A stretch of 64,000 bases of DNA from Chitinophaga chungangae (GCF_017742215.1 NZ_JAGHKP010000003.1:248001-312000); one strand, 5' to 3'; shown: positions 25,356 to 34,449, counted from the stretch's first letter. Program-made: numbers and translations. The notes: generated by a model from the sequence alone, not told the origin.

Positions 25356-26897
25356 ATGGGAACAGTCGCACTAAAAAGCGCTGAAGGCCGGTGGCTGATG
25401 GTACCCGTCGTGCTGGCGTCCGCCATGGCCTTTATCGATTCCACGGCGTTGAACGTGGTGCTGCCGTCGCTTCAGCAAGACCTGGATGCTTCCGGGGCCG
25501 AACTTTTCTGGATATTGAACGCGTACCTGCTCATGCTGGCCGCGCTGATATTGGTCGGCGGCACGCTGGGCGACAGGCTCGGCCGTAAAAAAGTGTTTAT
25601 GGCGGGGATATTCATTTTTATCCTCGGCTCCACGGCCTGCGGCCTGGCGGGCAGCGCGGAATTGCTTATCGCGTTCAGGATCGTCCAGGGCATCGGCGGC
25701 GCGCTGATGATACCGGGCAGTTTATCGCTGCTGTCTTCTTCCATCCACGAAAAGGAAAGAGGCAAAGCCATCGGCACCTGGTCTGCCGTTACTACGCTGG
25801 TGACCATGGGCGGGCCGGTATTAGGCGGGGCATTGGCGGATGCGGGCCTTTGGCGGTATATATTTTTTATCAACGTGCCGATCGGCATTATCGCATTATT
25901 GCTGCTTTGGAAAAAGGTAAAAGAAAACTTCGATAAGGGCACGCGGCAGCGCCCTGATTTCGCGGGTGCGGTGCTGATCGCTTCCGGATTGGCGATGATC
26001 ACCTTCGGCTGCCTGCGTATGCCCGATGTGGGGCTTCGTCACCCGCAGGTATATCTGTCGCTGGCGGCCGGGCTGTTGCTGATCGCCGCGTTTATTGTGG
26101 TGGAAAAGAAAAGCGCTTATCCCATGATGCCGCTGAACCTGTTTGCCAACCTGGCTTTCAGCGGCGCGAACCTGCTCACGTTTTTCCTGTATGCGGGCCT
26201 TGGCGCGGGCATGTTGTTCCTTTCGCTGAACCTGGTGCAGGTGCAGGGTTACAACCAGCTGCAATCGGGGCTTACATTTTTGCCTTTTACGGTGCTGATG
26301 ATCCTGATCGCGCGTTTTGCGGGCAACCTCGCAGACAAATACGGCCCGCGGCTTTTCCTGGTAGCGGGGCCCTGTATTGCGGGCGCCGGCATGCTGCTAT
26401 TGTCTTTTGTAAAACAGACGAACGGCCCGTCCAGCTACTGGACGACCTTTTTCCCGGGGATCGTAGTACTGGGGCTGGGCATGTCTTTCACCGTGGCGCC
26501 GTTAACGGCAACGGTGATGACCGCATTGAGCGACCGCCTGTCCGGCACCGCATCCGGCATCAACAACGCCATTACCAGGATCGCGGGAGTGTTTGCCAAT
26601 GCGATCTTCGGAGCGCTGGCGGTGTTGTTTTTTACGGCTTCGCTGCAGAACGATATAAGACCGTTGCCGGTGAGCGTGGGAGAAAAACAGGAGATCGTTG
26701 CCCAGGCGGTGAATCTCGGCAATGCGAAGACGCCCGCAAACATTGGCGCGGAGCATAAAGACGCGGTGATGAAAGCTTATCATCACGGGTTTATCGGCGC
26801 TTACGGCAAGATCATGCGACTGTCTGGCGCACTGGGCATTTTAGCGGGACTGATGGCTTTGGTTTTTATCAGGGGAAAGGGAGGAAAGAAAATGTAG
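25356..26897 (+). CDS. DHA2-family (EmrB/QacA-type) MFS drug exporter
   Basis: A 513-residue inner-membrane antiporter with 14 predicted helices. Motifs: AFIDSTALNVVLPSLQQDL in helix 1 (the D of motif D1), GTLGDRLGRKK between helices 2 and 3 (motif A), RIVQGIGGALMIPGSLSLL (motif B), and TLVTMGGPVLGGALADAGLWRYIFFINVPIG (motif C region). It is a proton-driven exporter of hydrophobic compounds by family. ATG 25356 is used because MGTVALKSAEGRW precedes helix 1 directly; an upstream in-frame TTG is less likely. It is monocistronic as far as can be seen. Confidence 0.88.
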   Translation: MGTVALKSAEGRWLMVPVVLASAMAFIDSTALNVVLPSLQQDLDASGAELFWILNAYLLMLAALILVGGTLGDRLGRKKVFMAGIFIFILGSTACGLAGSAELLIAFRIVQGIGGALMIPGSLSLLSSSIHEKERGKAIGTWSAVTTLVTMGGPVLGGALADAGLWRYIFFINVPIGIIALLLLWKKVKENFDKGTRQRPDFAGAVLIASGLAMITFGCLRMPDVGLRHPQVYLSLAAGLLLIAAFIVVEKKSAYPMMPLNLFANLAFSGANLLTFFLYAGLGAGMLFLSLNLVQVQGYNQLQSGLTFLPFTVLMILIARFAGNLADKYGPRLFLVAGPCIAGAGMLLLSFVKQTNGPSSYWTTFFPGIVVLGLGMSFTVAPLTATVMTALSDRLSGTASGINNAITRIAGVFANAIFGALAVLFFTASLQNDIRPLPVSVGEKQEIVAQAVNLGNAKTPANIGAEHKDAVMKAYHHGFIGAYGKIMRLSGALGILAGLMALVFIRGKGGKKM

Positions 26898-26920
26898 CAT
26901 AATATGTCATTTCCCGCGAT

Positions 26921-26928
26921 TATATTTG
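26921..26928 (+). promoter_or_regulatory. Candidate -7 element (TATATTTG) for the GH43 gene
   Basis: Exact TAnnTTTG match 38 bases upstream of the ATG at 26967. Confidence 0.5.
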
Positions 26929-26966
26929 AAAGCCAGAGGCTGTTCCCTCCAGGTAAATATTGAATC

Positions 26967-28109
26967 ATGAAAAAGATCATAAAAGCTGTAACCGGGTCTT
27001 TCCTGCTGACGGCCATGACCCATGCCACGGAATTGTTTGCCCAGGCCAGCGGGCCGGCTACCTACCGGAATCCATTGCCCGTTGCGTTCGGCGATCCGTA
27101 TGTGCTTCACGTAAAGGGCGACAGGTATTACATGTACGGGACGGGCGGTGCCGCGAAGAACGGGTTTGCCGCTTATTCTTCGGCCGACCTCGTGAACTGG
27201 AAAAATGAAGGCCAGGTGTATTTCGCCGGCAACAAAAACGGCTGGAGCGATTCAACGGCCGCATGGAACGGTGCATATTGGGCGCCGGAAGTATACGAAT
27301 ACAAAGGCCGGTTTTACATGTTCTACAGCGCGCAATGGGGAAAAAATCCCGCCAGGGAGCTGGAGAATTTCCGTATCGGCGTAGCCGTGGCAGACCGCCC
27401 CACCGGGCCGTTCACCGATATCAGCAACGCGCCTGTTTTTGATCCCGGTTATCCTGTTATCGATGCCAATGTACTTTTCGATAATGGCCGGGTTTATTTG
27501 TATTATTCCCGCTGCTGTTACAAACATCCCGTGGAAAGCGAAGTTGCGAGCTGGGCGAAACAAAAAGGCTGGTTCGATACGATAGAAGAAAGCTGGGTGT
27601 ACGGCGTTGAGCTGAAACCCGATTTCAGCGGCGTGATCGGCGAACCGGTGCTGTTATTGCGCCCGCCGGTGAAAATGGACGATAAACAGGCGGAATGGGA
27701 AAGCCGCTCGGTTACCTCGAAGGAGGTCAACCGCCGGTGGACGGAAGGCTCCGTTGCTTTTAAAAAAGGAGATACTTATTACATGATGTATTCCGCCAAT
27801 TATTTCGGCGGTAAAAATTATGCCGTTGGATATGCGACTGCCAAAAGCCCGCTGGGCCCCTTCACCAAAGCCGCCAACAATCCCGTGCTGCAGAAAAACA
27901 CGGAAAAAGGCGGGGTGGTCACCGGAACGGGACATAACAGCATCACCTATTCGCCGGACGGAAAAGAAATGTTATGCGTGTATCATGCCCGCACATCGGC
28001 AACGGGAGACAAACGCGTCGTTTTTATCGACCGGATGAAAATATTAAAGAACGGAACGCTCGTGGTGGAAGGGCCTACTACCGCACCGCAACGGGCGCCC
28101 GGGAAATAG
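26967..28109 (+). CDS. GH43-family glycoside hydrolase
   Basis: A 380-residue exported enzyme (signal peptide ending LFAQA). The five-bladed propeller of clan GH-F is evident from FGDPYVLHVKGDRYYMYGT, carrying the general-base Asp, PVIDANVLFDNGRVYLYYS, with the pKa-modulating Asp, and RRWTEGSVAFKKGDTYYMMYS, with the general-acid Glu. GXGHNS near the C-terminus supplies the usual calcium/His site. Members remove arabinose, xylose or galactose side chains from plant polysaccharides; which one cannot be told. It is not next to a SusCD pair, so it may work with another locus. Confidence 0.87.
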   Translation: MKKIIKAVTGSFLLTAMTHATELFAQASGPATYRNPLPVAFGDPYVLHVKGDRYYMYGTGGAAKNGFAAYSSADLVNWKNEGQVYFAGNKNGWSDSTAAWNGAYWAPEVYEYKGRFYMFYSAQWGKNPARELENFRIGVAVADRPTGPFTDISNAPVFDPGYPVIDANVLFDNGRVYLYYSRCCYKHPVESEVASWAKQKGWFDTIEESWVYGVELKPDFSGVIGEPVLLLRPPVKMDDKQAEWESRSVTSKEVNRRWTEGSVAFKKGDTYYMMYSANYFGGKNYAVGYATAKSPLGPFTKAANNPVLQKNTEKGGVVTGTGHNSITYSPDGKEMLCVYHARTSATGDKRVVFIDRMKILKNGTLVVEGPTTAPQRAPGK

Positions 28110-28144
28110 ATCTGTATACTTGCTTATTCCTAAAAATACCTACC

Positions 28145-29140
28145 ATGAGCTTTGCGAACATCATCAGGGATACCTTTCGTGTAATGAGAGGATATTCCCA
28201 ATACCGCAAAACAAAACGAACGCCCGAGTTTGCCTACTACAGCATGCGCAGGTTGTTCACCGGCACAAACGGCCGGTTCAATAACGTTGCCGCCAAACTG
28301 GAAACCGTCTTCCTTTCTCCCTACAACTTCGGTAATGAAGTGAACGGTATACTCGGAAAGCTGAGCCGCGCGGAGGTAAAGCAGGTCAGCCGCGCCGTAC
28401 AGCGGGATGGCTTTTACATCTTCCCGCAACCGTTGCCTCCCGAAAAAGTAACGGAGCTGGTGAAGTTTTCCCGCAGTACGCCCGCCATTCCCCGCATGAT
28501 GGACGATAAAACGCCACTGGTGTACGATAGCGCCGCTCCTCAAAGCCCTATCTACGATTTTCCCGCGCAATCCCTTTTTGAATCGCCGCTGATCCAGTCC
28601 CTGCTTACGGACGAAAGCGTGCTGGCCGTTGCGCAGGAATATGTCGGCCCCCGGCCGGTGCTGGACCTCGTAACGATGTGGTGGAGCACCGCCGTTTGCG
28701 GCAAGGTAGACCTTTCACAGGCGGCGCAACTGTATCATTTCGATATGGACAGGATCAAATTCCTCAAGTTTTTTATCTACCTCACCGATGTGGATTCGCA
28801 GAACGGCCCGCATTGTTATGTAAGGCAGTCGCAGCGCATCAAACCCAAACCCGTCCGGAAAGACGGCAGGATCAAAGACGAGGAGCTGATGGCGAATTAT
28901 CCGAAAGAAGATTTTGTGGAGATCACCGGCAAAGCGGGCACCATCCTGGCGGTAGACACTTCAGGCTTCCATAAAGGTAAACCGCTTGAACAGGGCGAAC
29001 GTCTGCTGTTCCAGATGGAATTTGCAAGCAGCATGTTCGGTCAGTATTACCCGCCGGTAAAAAGCAATGAAGAGATCGAAGCGTCTTTCGGTGAAATGGC
29101 GAAAAAATACGACCGGACCTACAAAGAAATACTGCAATAA
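28145..29140 (+). CDS. Phytanoyl-CoA dioxygenase-like Fe(II)/2-oxoglutarate oxygenase
   Basis: A 331-residue cytoplasmic protein. Iron ligands of a double-stranded beta-helix oxygenase are visible: the HFD motif in LYHFDMDRIKFLKFFIYL and a distal His in DTSGFHKGKPL, followed by an Arg (GERLLFQMEF) that would bind 2-oxoglutarate. GPHCYVRQSQR is a typical PhyH stretch. ATG 28145 (MSFANIIRDTFR) is used; an in-frame extension upstream would overlap the GH43 gene out of frame. The function is unknown; relatives hydroxylate lipids or small metabolites. A terminator follows. Confidence 0.75.
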   Translation: MSFANIIRDTFRVMRGYSQYRKTKRTPEFAYYSMRRLFTGTNGRFNNVAAKLETVFLSPYNFGNEVNGILGKLSRAEVKQVSRAVQRDGFYIFPQPLPPEKVTELVKFSRSTPAIPRMMDDKTPLVYDSAAPQSPIYDFPAQSLFESPLIQSLLTDESVLAVAQEYVGPRPVLDLVTMWWSTAVCGKVDLSQAAQLYHFDMDRIKFLKFFIYLTDVDSQNGPHCYVRQSQRIKPKPVRKDGRIKDEELMANYPKEDFVEITGKAGTILAVDTSGFHKGKPLEQGERLLFQMEFASSMFGQYYPPVKSNEEIEASFGEMAKKYDRTYKEILQ

Positions 29141-29163
29141 CATTATTTACCGCATAATAGAAC

Positions 29164-29194
29164 GAGCTGGCCATACAGACGGCCGGCTCTTTTT
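29164..29194 (+). terminator. Rho-independent terminator after the PhyH-like gene
   Basis: Nine-base stem (GAGCTGGCC with GGCCGGCTC, one wobble) and five T residues. Confidence 0.8.
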
Positions 29195-29345
29195 GTTTGC
29201 GGGTATTTATTGCCGGCTGAGTATGCCTGCGGCGCCGGTCAAAAAAACATGTAAATTAGTCAAAATGCATCTGGCCGGGCTGCCCGGCGCGGGGCTACAT
29301 TTGGGGCAGACTGATAATCGGCATGAAAAGAAGAAAATTCGCTGG

Positions 29346-30239
29346 ATGAAACTGGGACGGCTCATTTTAGGCACTGCCGGCATAGGCGGTATTTGGGGAA
29401 CGGTAGATGCGGTGGCGTCCGTTGAATGTGTTTTAATGGCGCTGGAGCAGGGCGTGGAGGCGATCGATACCGCACCGGCATACGCCCATGCCGAAACTTA
29501 TGTGGGCGAAGCGTTGCGCCAGTGGAAAGGGCGGGTTCCTTCGGTAAGCTCCAAGGCAGGCCGGTTGCAGGGCCTTACGGCATCCGATGGGCGGTACGAC
29601 TATAGCCGCGACGCCATGTTCCGCAGTGTGGAAACCTCGCTCAAAAAACTGGGGCTTTCCGCATTGGATGTGCTTTTTCTCCACGATCCCGCACATATCC
29701 CGCAATCGATATTCGGTAAAACGGTGGATGTGATGACGGAATTGAAAGAAAAAGGTTACGCCAAAACGACCGGGCTCGGCGGCAACCCGCCCGGTTGGGC
29801 CTGGCCCTGGTTGCGCGAGGGCGTTTTCGATGTGTTGATGGAATATAACCGTCTTAACGCCTGCAACACGGCGGCCATCGAAACTTCCCTTCCCGCCAGC
29901 CTGTCTGCCGGTATGCGGTATTTTGCGGCAAGCCCGCTCAATATGGGCGTGCTGGGCCGGTCGTTCCATGATTTTTCCCTTCTTCCGCCGGACTGGTTGC
30001 CTGAAGCCGATGTGGCCGTTGCCCGGAAGCTTCATCAGCTGGCAGCGGAAGAAGGAATGGAATTGCGCGCCATGGCCCACCGTTTCCTGCTTTCGATCCC
30101 ATATCCTTTCAACATCGTTATCGGTCCTTCCAATCCGCGGGAACTCAGCTCCACCCTCGGCGATTTTGCCGCCGGGCCGCTGCCGGAGCCGTTGTTTGGA
30201 AAAATTTTGCATTACAGCAAGGACATAATATCAAGATGA
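29346..30239 (+). CDS. Aldo/keto reductase (L-fucose/galactose dehydrogenase-like)
   Basis: A 297-residue TIM-barrel oxidoreductase. MKLGRLILGTAGIGG at the N-terminus, EAIDTAPAYAHAETYVGEAL (catalytic Asp and Tyr), SVSSKAGRL with the catalytic Lys, LDVLFLHDP with the catalytic His, and NIVIGPSNPRELSS near the cofactor-binding C-terminus are all in place. Bacterial relatives oxidise L-fucose, D-arabinose or L-galactose to the lactone with NAD(P). ATG 29346 is chosen; ATG 29265 upstream is possible but is not family-like. It overlaps the next gene by four bases (ATGA), so the two are probably translated together. Confidence 0.8.
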   Translation: MKLGRLILGTAGIGGIWGTVDAVASVECVLMALEQGVEAIDTAPAYAHAETYVGEALRQWKGRVPSVSSKAGRLQGLTASDGRYDYSRDAMFRSVETSLKKLGLSALDVLFLHDPAHIPQSIFGKTVDVMTELKEKGYAKTTGLGGNPPGWAWPWLREGVFDVLMEYNRLNACNTAAIETSLPASLSAGMRYFAASPLNMGVLGRSFHDFSLLPPDWLPEADVAVARKLHQLAAEEGMELRAMAHRFLLSIPYPFNIVIGPSNPRELSSTLGDFAAGPLPEPLFGKILHYSKDIISR

Positions 30240-31408
30240 AAGCAATCAACGACCAGACCTTCAATATCACCCGTGTGCGGCTCAACGTGCTGGAGCCCGT
30301 TCCCGTGGTGACGCCTTTCCAGGACGCCACCATGGGCCCTTTCCTGACTTTCGGCCTCGCCATTATTACACTGGAAGACGAAAACGGCATCCTTGGCGAA
30401 GCGCCGGTATACAGCAGCTATACGAATATCCTCGAATCCTGTTTTTTACCGATCCTTCTCCACAGCAATGGCATGCCGTACGAAGAACTGTACAGCAAAC
30501 TTTACTGGTCGATCCGCAACGAAGGTTTCCGCGGTGCGGCGGCAGCCATGCTCGGGCAGATCGATTTTGCCCTGCACGACATTGCCGCGCGCCGTGCCGG
30601 CAAACCTTTGCACAGGTATCTCGGCGCAGAGCGGGATTTCGTGAAAGTATACGGCAGCGGCGGCGGAACGAATTATTCCTATGCCCAGCTGGAAACGGAA
30701 GTGGCCTATTTCCTCGATAAAGGCGTGGAATGTTATAAAATGAAGATCGGCAAGGACTTTGGCTGCCGGCCGGAAGAAGATGCCCTCCGCGTGAAGTTCG
30801 TGCGCGGTTTGCTCGGGCCGGGCGTGCAGCTGGCGGTAGACGTGAACCAGGTATGGAATAGCGAACAAACACTGCGTTTCCTGGATCTCACGGCCAGCCA
30901 GGATATCGCCTGGATCGAAGAACCGGTTCATTCCGCCGGCATGGAACAGATCCACCGCGTATGCGACGCTTCGCCCGTAAAAGTAGCATTCGGAGAATCC
31001 GAGCGTACCTCGCGTGTATTTCCTACCTTGCTGCGCCTTGGCGTCAGGCATTTGCAGCCGGTGCCCACACAGATCGGGGGCGTGCGCGAATGGGCGGAAG
31101 TGCGCGACCTGGCGCAGGCGGCGGGAGCGGATTTTTCGTCGGGTGGCTATTCCTTGTACACTTCCGGACTGATGGCTACCGCTGGGGAAAACTGCCGCGT
31201 TGAGTATCTTTATTCGATCATGTCCGGCCTGGAGCGATATTTAAAAGTGAAGCCCGAATGGAGCCATGGGGGATGGGCCTTGCCAGCCATCGAAGGAGCG
31301 CCGGTGCGGGTAGACTGGGAATATTGTAAACGCGCCGATAAGATCACGCGTTCCGCGGAATGGGACACGGCAAGCATGGCGGCTTACCGCCCGAACGTTA
31401 TTCTGTAA
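30236..31408 (+). CDS. Enolase-superfamily enzyme (mandelate racemase/MLE type)
   Basis: A 390-residue barrel enzyme with an N-terminal capping domain. The KxK motif (K168-M-K170) and three metal ligands D202 (AVDVNQ), E228 (WIEEP) and E254 (FGESE) are present. The His-Asp dyad of the mandelate racemase subgroup is not: the expected QPD is QPV (V276), and no histidine sits near SGGYS at about 302-306. This casts doubt on a standard sugar-acid dehydratase role. It is coupled to the aldo/keto reductase upstream and followed by a sodium/sugar symporter, so a sugar-acid substrate is still the best contextual guess. Confidence 0.78.
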   Translation: MKAINDQTFNITRVRLNVLEPVPVVTPFQDATMGPFLTFGLAIITLEDENGILGEAPVYSSYTNILESCFLPILLHSNGMPYEELYSKLYWSIRNEGFRGAAAAMLGQIDFALHDIAARRAGKPLHRYLGAERDFVKVYGSGGGTNYSYAQLETEVAYFLDKGVECYKMKIGKDFGCRPEEDALRVKFVRGLLGPGVQLAVDVNQVWNSEQTLRFLDLTASQDIAWIEEPVHSAGMEQIHRVCDASPVKVAFGESERTSRVFPTLLRLGVRHLQPVPTQIGGVREWAEVRDLAQAAGADFSSGGYSLYTSGLMATAGENCRVEYLYSIMSGLERYLKVKPEWSHGGWALPAIEGAPVRVDWEYCKRADKITRSAEWDTASMAAYRPNVIL

Positions 31409-31428
31409 TCACCAAATACCTAGGATAC

Positions 31429-32991
31429 TTGAATATTACGCTGGATGCATTAGACTATGCCGTACTGCTGCTTTACGTAGTGGCGCTGCTTGCCACTGGT
31501 TTTTATCTCAACAGCCGGAATAAAGCCGCCGGCCGCGACATCTTCCTGGGCGGGCGCTCGCTGAGCTGGTGGCAGATCGGTTTTTCCCTGTTCAGCGCCA
31601 ACGCCGGGCCTTCCATGCTGGTGGGCTTCGCCAGCATCGGATTTACCCAGGGGATCGTAGGCAGCAATTTCGAATGGATGGCATGGGGATGCATTTTCCT
31701 GATGTCCATGTTTTTCCTGCCGCATTACATTTCTACGAAAGTATACACCATGCCGCAATTTCTGCTGGCCCGGTTCGGCAAGCCTTCCTATAATTTCCTC
31801 GTGATCTACAGCCTTATTTCCATCCTGGTGGTATGGCTGGGCTGCGCGTTGTACGCCGGCGGCCTGATCATTTCACAGGTATTCGAAATCCCGCTCATGC
31901 GCGCCGTGGCAGTGGTGGCGGTGATCGCCGCGAGTTTTACCGCGGTGGGCGGTTTGAAGGCCGTGGTGAGGACGGGCATCTTTCAATCGGCCGTCATCAT
32001 TCTTTCTTCCGTCATTCTCGTGTACCTGGCGCTGAAAAAAGCGGGCGGCATGCAGTCGCTGGTCGATGCCGCGCCGGGCAGCTACTGGCAATTGTTTCGC
32101 CCGGCGTCGGACCCGGAATATTCCTGGGTGGCGATGGTGCTGGGCTATCCCGTGGTGGGGATCTATTACTGGTGCACGGACCAGACGATCGTGCAAAAAG
32201 TATTGGCGGGCAAGGATATGAAAGAAGGGCAGTACGGGGCGATATTTATTTCGACGCTGAAGATCCTGATGCCTTTTATCTTTATTTTTCCCGGCATCAT
32301 TTGTTTTGTGCTGTATAAAGATATCGCGCAGCCGGATAACGCATATATCACGCTGGTGAGCCGGGTGATGCCGCACGGTTTTCTCGGCCTTTGCATCGCC
32401 GCGCTGATCGCGGCTTTGATCGATACGGTGTCTTCGGGGCTCAACTCTTTCAGCACCGTGCTCACCCTCGATGTGCTGGCCCGTTTCCGGGAAATGGACG
32501 ACGCCGCGAAACGGAGAACAGGCCAGTGGGCTACCGTGCTTGCAGCCGCGCTGGCGGTTGGCGTGGCGTATTTGTTTTCACATTCGGGGAAAGGTTTTTT
32601 CGAGCTGAGCCAGGGCATGGTGTCGATCCTCGCGCCACCGCTGTCTGTAGTATTCGTAGGCGGAATTTCGTGGAAACGCGTAAACCGCGCCGCGGCGGAA
32701 ACCGTGCTGTACGGCGGCGGGCTGGTATGCCTGGCGGTGGGCGCATGCCACGTGCTGAATTTTCCGTCGAAGGAATACTGGCCGCATTTTTTGCTGTTGT
32801 CTTTTTACCTGTTCATGGCCATGTCGGCGGTGCTGGTGGTGGTAACGTTGCTGACGAAACCCCCAATGGTCCAGGCGCTACCCTCGCTGGCCGAATCGTG
32901 GCGCCGCGGTGGCCGTACCAGCAGGGGAGTATGGGTGCTCTGGGGAGTGCTGGCGGTGATAATGTGCGCCATTTATATTTATTTTGCCTGA
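31429..32991 (+). CDS. Sodium:solute symporter family (SGLT-like) transporter
   Basis: A 520-residue inner-membrane transporter with 13-14 helices. LGGRSLSWWQIGFSLFSANAGPSMLVGFASIG matches the sodium-binding first helix region of the SSS family, and YYWCTDQTIVQKVLAGKDMKEGQYGAIF is the SGLT signature. The start is uncertain: TTG 31429, preceded by TAGGA, leaves a normal N-terminus just after the previous stop, while the next upstream ATG (31360) would overlap the enolase-type gene by 49 bases. Sugar import driven by sodium is expected. It sits in the aldo/keto reductase, enolase, symporter, mutarotase run. Confidence 0.85.
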   Translation: MNITLDALDYAVLLLYVVALLATGFYLNSRNKAAGRDIFLGGRSLSWWQIGFSLFSANAGPSMLVGFASIGFTQGIVGSNFEWMAWGCIFLMSMFFLPHYISTKVYTMPQFLLARFGKPSYNFLVIYSLISILVVWLGCALYAGGLIISQVFEIPLMRAVAVVAVIAASFTAVGGLKAVVRTGIFQSAVIILSSVILVYLALKKAGGMQSLVDAAPGSYWQLFRPASDPEYSWVAMVLGYPVVGIYYWCTDQTIVQKVLAGKDMKEGQYGAIFISTLKILMPFIFIFPGIICFVLYKDIAQPDNAYITLVSRVMPHGFLGLCIAALIAALIDTVSSGLNSFSTVLTLDVLARFREMDDAAKRRTGQWATVLAAALAVGVAYLFSHSGKGFFELSQGMVSILAPPLSVVFVGGISWKRVNRAAAETVLYGGGLVCLAVGACHVLNFPSKEYWPHFLLLSFYLFMAMSAVLVVVTLLTKPPMVQALPSLAESWRRGGRTSRGVWVLWGVLAVIMCAIYIYFA

Positions 32992-33007
32992 TCCAAAACG
33001 CGATTGT

Positions 33008-33418
33008 ATGAAACGTTTTTTACCGATATGCATGTTTGCCGTCTGTATGTTTGCGGCTTGTAAACAGGAAGAACGCCTGATCGAAAAAGTTTTCGTGGTA
33101 AACATCAAACCCGGTGAAGACACGCTTCGTCAATACCTGCAATATCATGCGGCCGTATGGCCGGAAGTGGAACAGGGTTTCCGGAAAGCCGGTTACCGCA
33201 GCATCCGTATGTTCCGCAGCAATCATACGCTGGTGATGACGGTCACGGTGCCGGAAGGCGCTGATCTGGATGCGATGGGGAAAACCGCGGAATCGTACAA
33301 CCCGCGCTGCGCGGAATGGAACCGACTGATGGCGGGATACCAGGAAGGCGTTGCGGGTACTGCCGCCGGGCAAACGTGGACGGAAGCGAAGCCCTTTTAT
33401 ACTTTCAGCGATCGGTAA
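33008..33418 (+). CDS. Lipoprotein version of L-rhamnose mutarotase (RhaM-like)
   Basis: A 136-residue protein with a lipoprotein signal (MKRFLPICMFAVCMFAACK, acylated Cys about 18) joined to a RhaM/DUF718 domain. Family features are YHAAVWPEVEQGFRKAGY, the GYRSIRMFRSNHTLVM strand pair and a conserved EWNRLM near the end. RhaM proteins interconvert alpha and beta anomers of L-rhamnose in the cytoplasm; an exported lipidated form is unusual. It ends the sugar-gene run and is convergent with the AraC-family gene six bases away. Fucose or rhamnose as substrate is inferred. Confidence 0.8.
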   Translation: MKRFLPICMFAVCMFAACKQEERLIEKVFVVNIKPGEDTLRQYLQYHAAVWPEVEQGFRKAGYRSIRMFRSNHTLVMTVTVPEGADLDAMGKTAESYNPRCAEWNRLMAGYQEGVAGTAAGQTWTEAKPFYTFSDR

Positions 33419-33424
33419 GCGGCA

Positions 33425-34297
33425 TTAACGGCTTTCGGGCATTTCGTACTGCCGCATAAAATCCCTGGGCGAAAGCCCCTTCACTTCTTTGAAATGTTTA
33501 TTGAAATTTGAAATATTGTTATACCCGCTCATGTAACACGCTTCCGTTACATTATGTTTCTTTTCCAGCAGCAGCTTGGCGGCATGGCCTACCCGCACTT
33601 CCTTCACGAAGTCGATGAGCGTGCGGTTGGTGCGCGCCTTGAAAAAACGGCAGAACGCCGCGGGCGACATCGGCAGAATGTCCGCCACAGACTTCAGCGA
33701 TATCTCTTCCCGGAAATTCCGGAAAATATAGTCGAACACTTTATTGATCTTCTGCGCTTCGCCGGAAGAACTTACCGAGTTGTAATAAGGTGATGAAAGC
33801 ACGCGCGCCTGGTCCGCATTGGCGAGCATATCGAGCAAGTTGAGCATGAGCGCCACGCGCGCCATGCCCGTTGAAAAAAGCATCTGCTGCATGATCAGTT
33901 TCGCGTTCTGGATCGTATAGCCGGAAAACGAAACGCCTTTCGCCGCGCGTTCGAACAGGTAGTTGATCTGCCGGGCCTCCGGTTTTTCAAGCAGCTGCTG
34001 CCCCAGGAAATCGGGAAAAAAATGTATGATGGTAGCCTGCGGCGGTATCATCGGGTCCAGCGTGGTGTAATACTGCCAGCAATGCGGCAGGTAATTACCC
34101 AGCAGCACCAGCTCGGTGCCTTCGAAGTCTTCGATATGGTCGCCGATAAACCTTTTCCCGCTGCAATTTTCCAGCAATGCGATCTCGAAATTGATATGCG
34201 CCCGCAGCGTGGCGTATTTTTTTATCTCCAGTATTTCAGAACGGATGGTGAACGACTGGTCTGGAGGAAAAGTGAAATTTTCATATATGTATTGCAT
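33425..34297 (-). CDS. AraC-family transcriptional regulator
   Basis: A 290-residue regulator with an N-terminal beta-rich sensor domain (about 10-160) and a C-terminal AraC DNA-binding domain (about 185-285). The latter carries ISLKSVADILPMSPAAFCRFFKARTN, VRVGHAAKLLLEKKHNVTEACYMSGY and NFNKHFKEVKGLSPRDFMRQY. ATG 34297 is preferred to a TTG nine bases upstream. It converges on the mutarotase gene and is divergent from the cytochrome-type gene. The upstream sugar run (29.3-33.4 kb) is its most likely target, by proximity only. Confidence 0.87.
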   Translation of the reverse strand: MQYIYENFTFPPDQSFTIRSEILEIKKYATLRAHINFEIALLENCSGKRFIGDHIEDFEGTELVLLGNYLPHCWQYYTTLDPMIPPQATIIHFFPDFLGQQLLEKPEARQINYLFERAAKGVSFSGYTIQNAKLIMQQMLFSTGMARVALMLNLLDMLANADQARVLSSPYYNSVSSSGEAQKINKVFDYIFRNFREEISLKSVADILPMSPAAFCRFFKARTNRTLIDFVKEVRVGHAAKLLLEKKHNVTEACYMSGYNNISNFNKHFKEVKGLSPRDFMRQYEMPESR

Positions 34298-34367
34298 ATA
34301 AGGCAATCTTCTTGGTTGATACTATCCTGGAATGTGTCACTGTTCGGAACGTGGAATGCTGAATACC

Positions 34368-34375
34368 CAAATATA
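34368..34375 (-). promoter_or_regulatory. Candidate -7 element for the AraC-family gene
   Basis: TATATTTG on the minus strand, 70 bases upstream of the ATG at 34297. Confidence 0.4.
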
Positions 34376-34449
34376 GTGAATTGCCCGCTGATCTACGCAC
34401 CCCATCAGCTTGAGGTCAAAATTAACCGCCCGGCAAAAAATGAACGTAT

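Noticed and set aside
31360..31428. ATG 31360 as start of the sodium symporter
   Set aside because: It would overlap the enolase-type gene by 49 bases and adds a non-family hydrophilic N-terminus; TTG 31429 with TAGGA upstream is preferred, though not certain.
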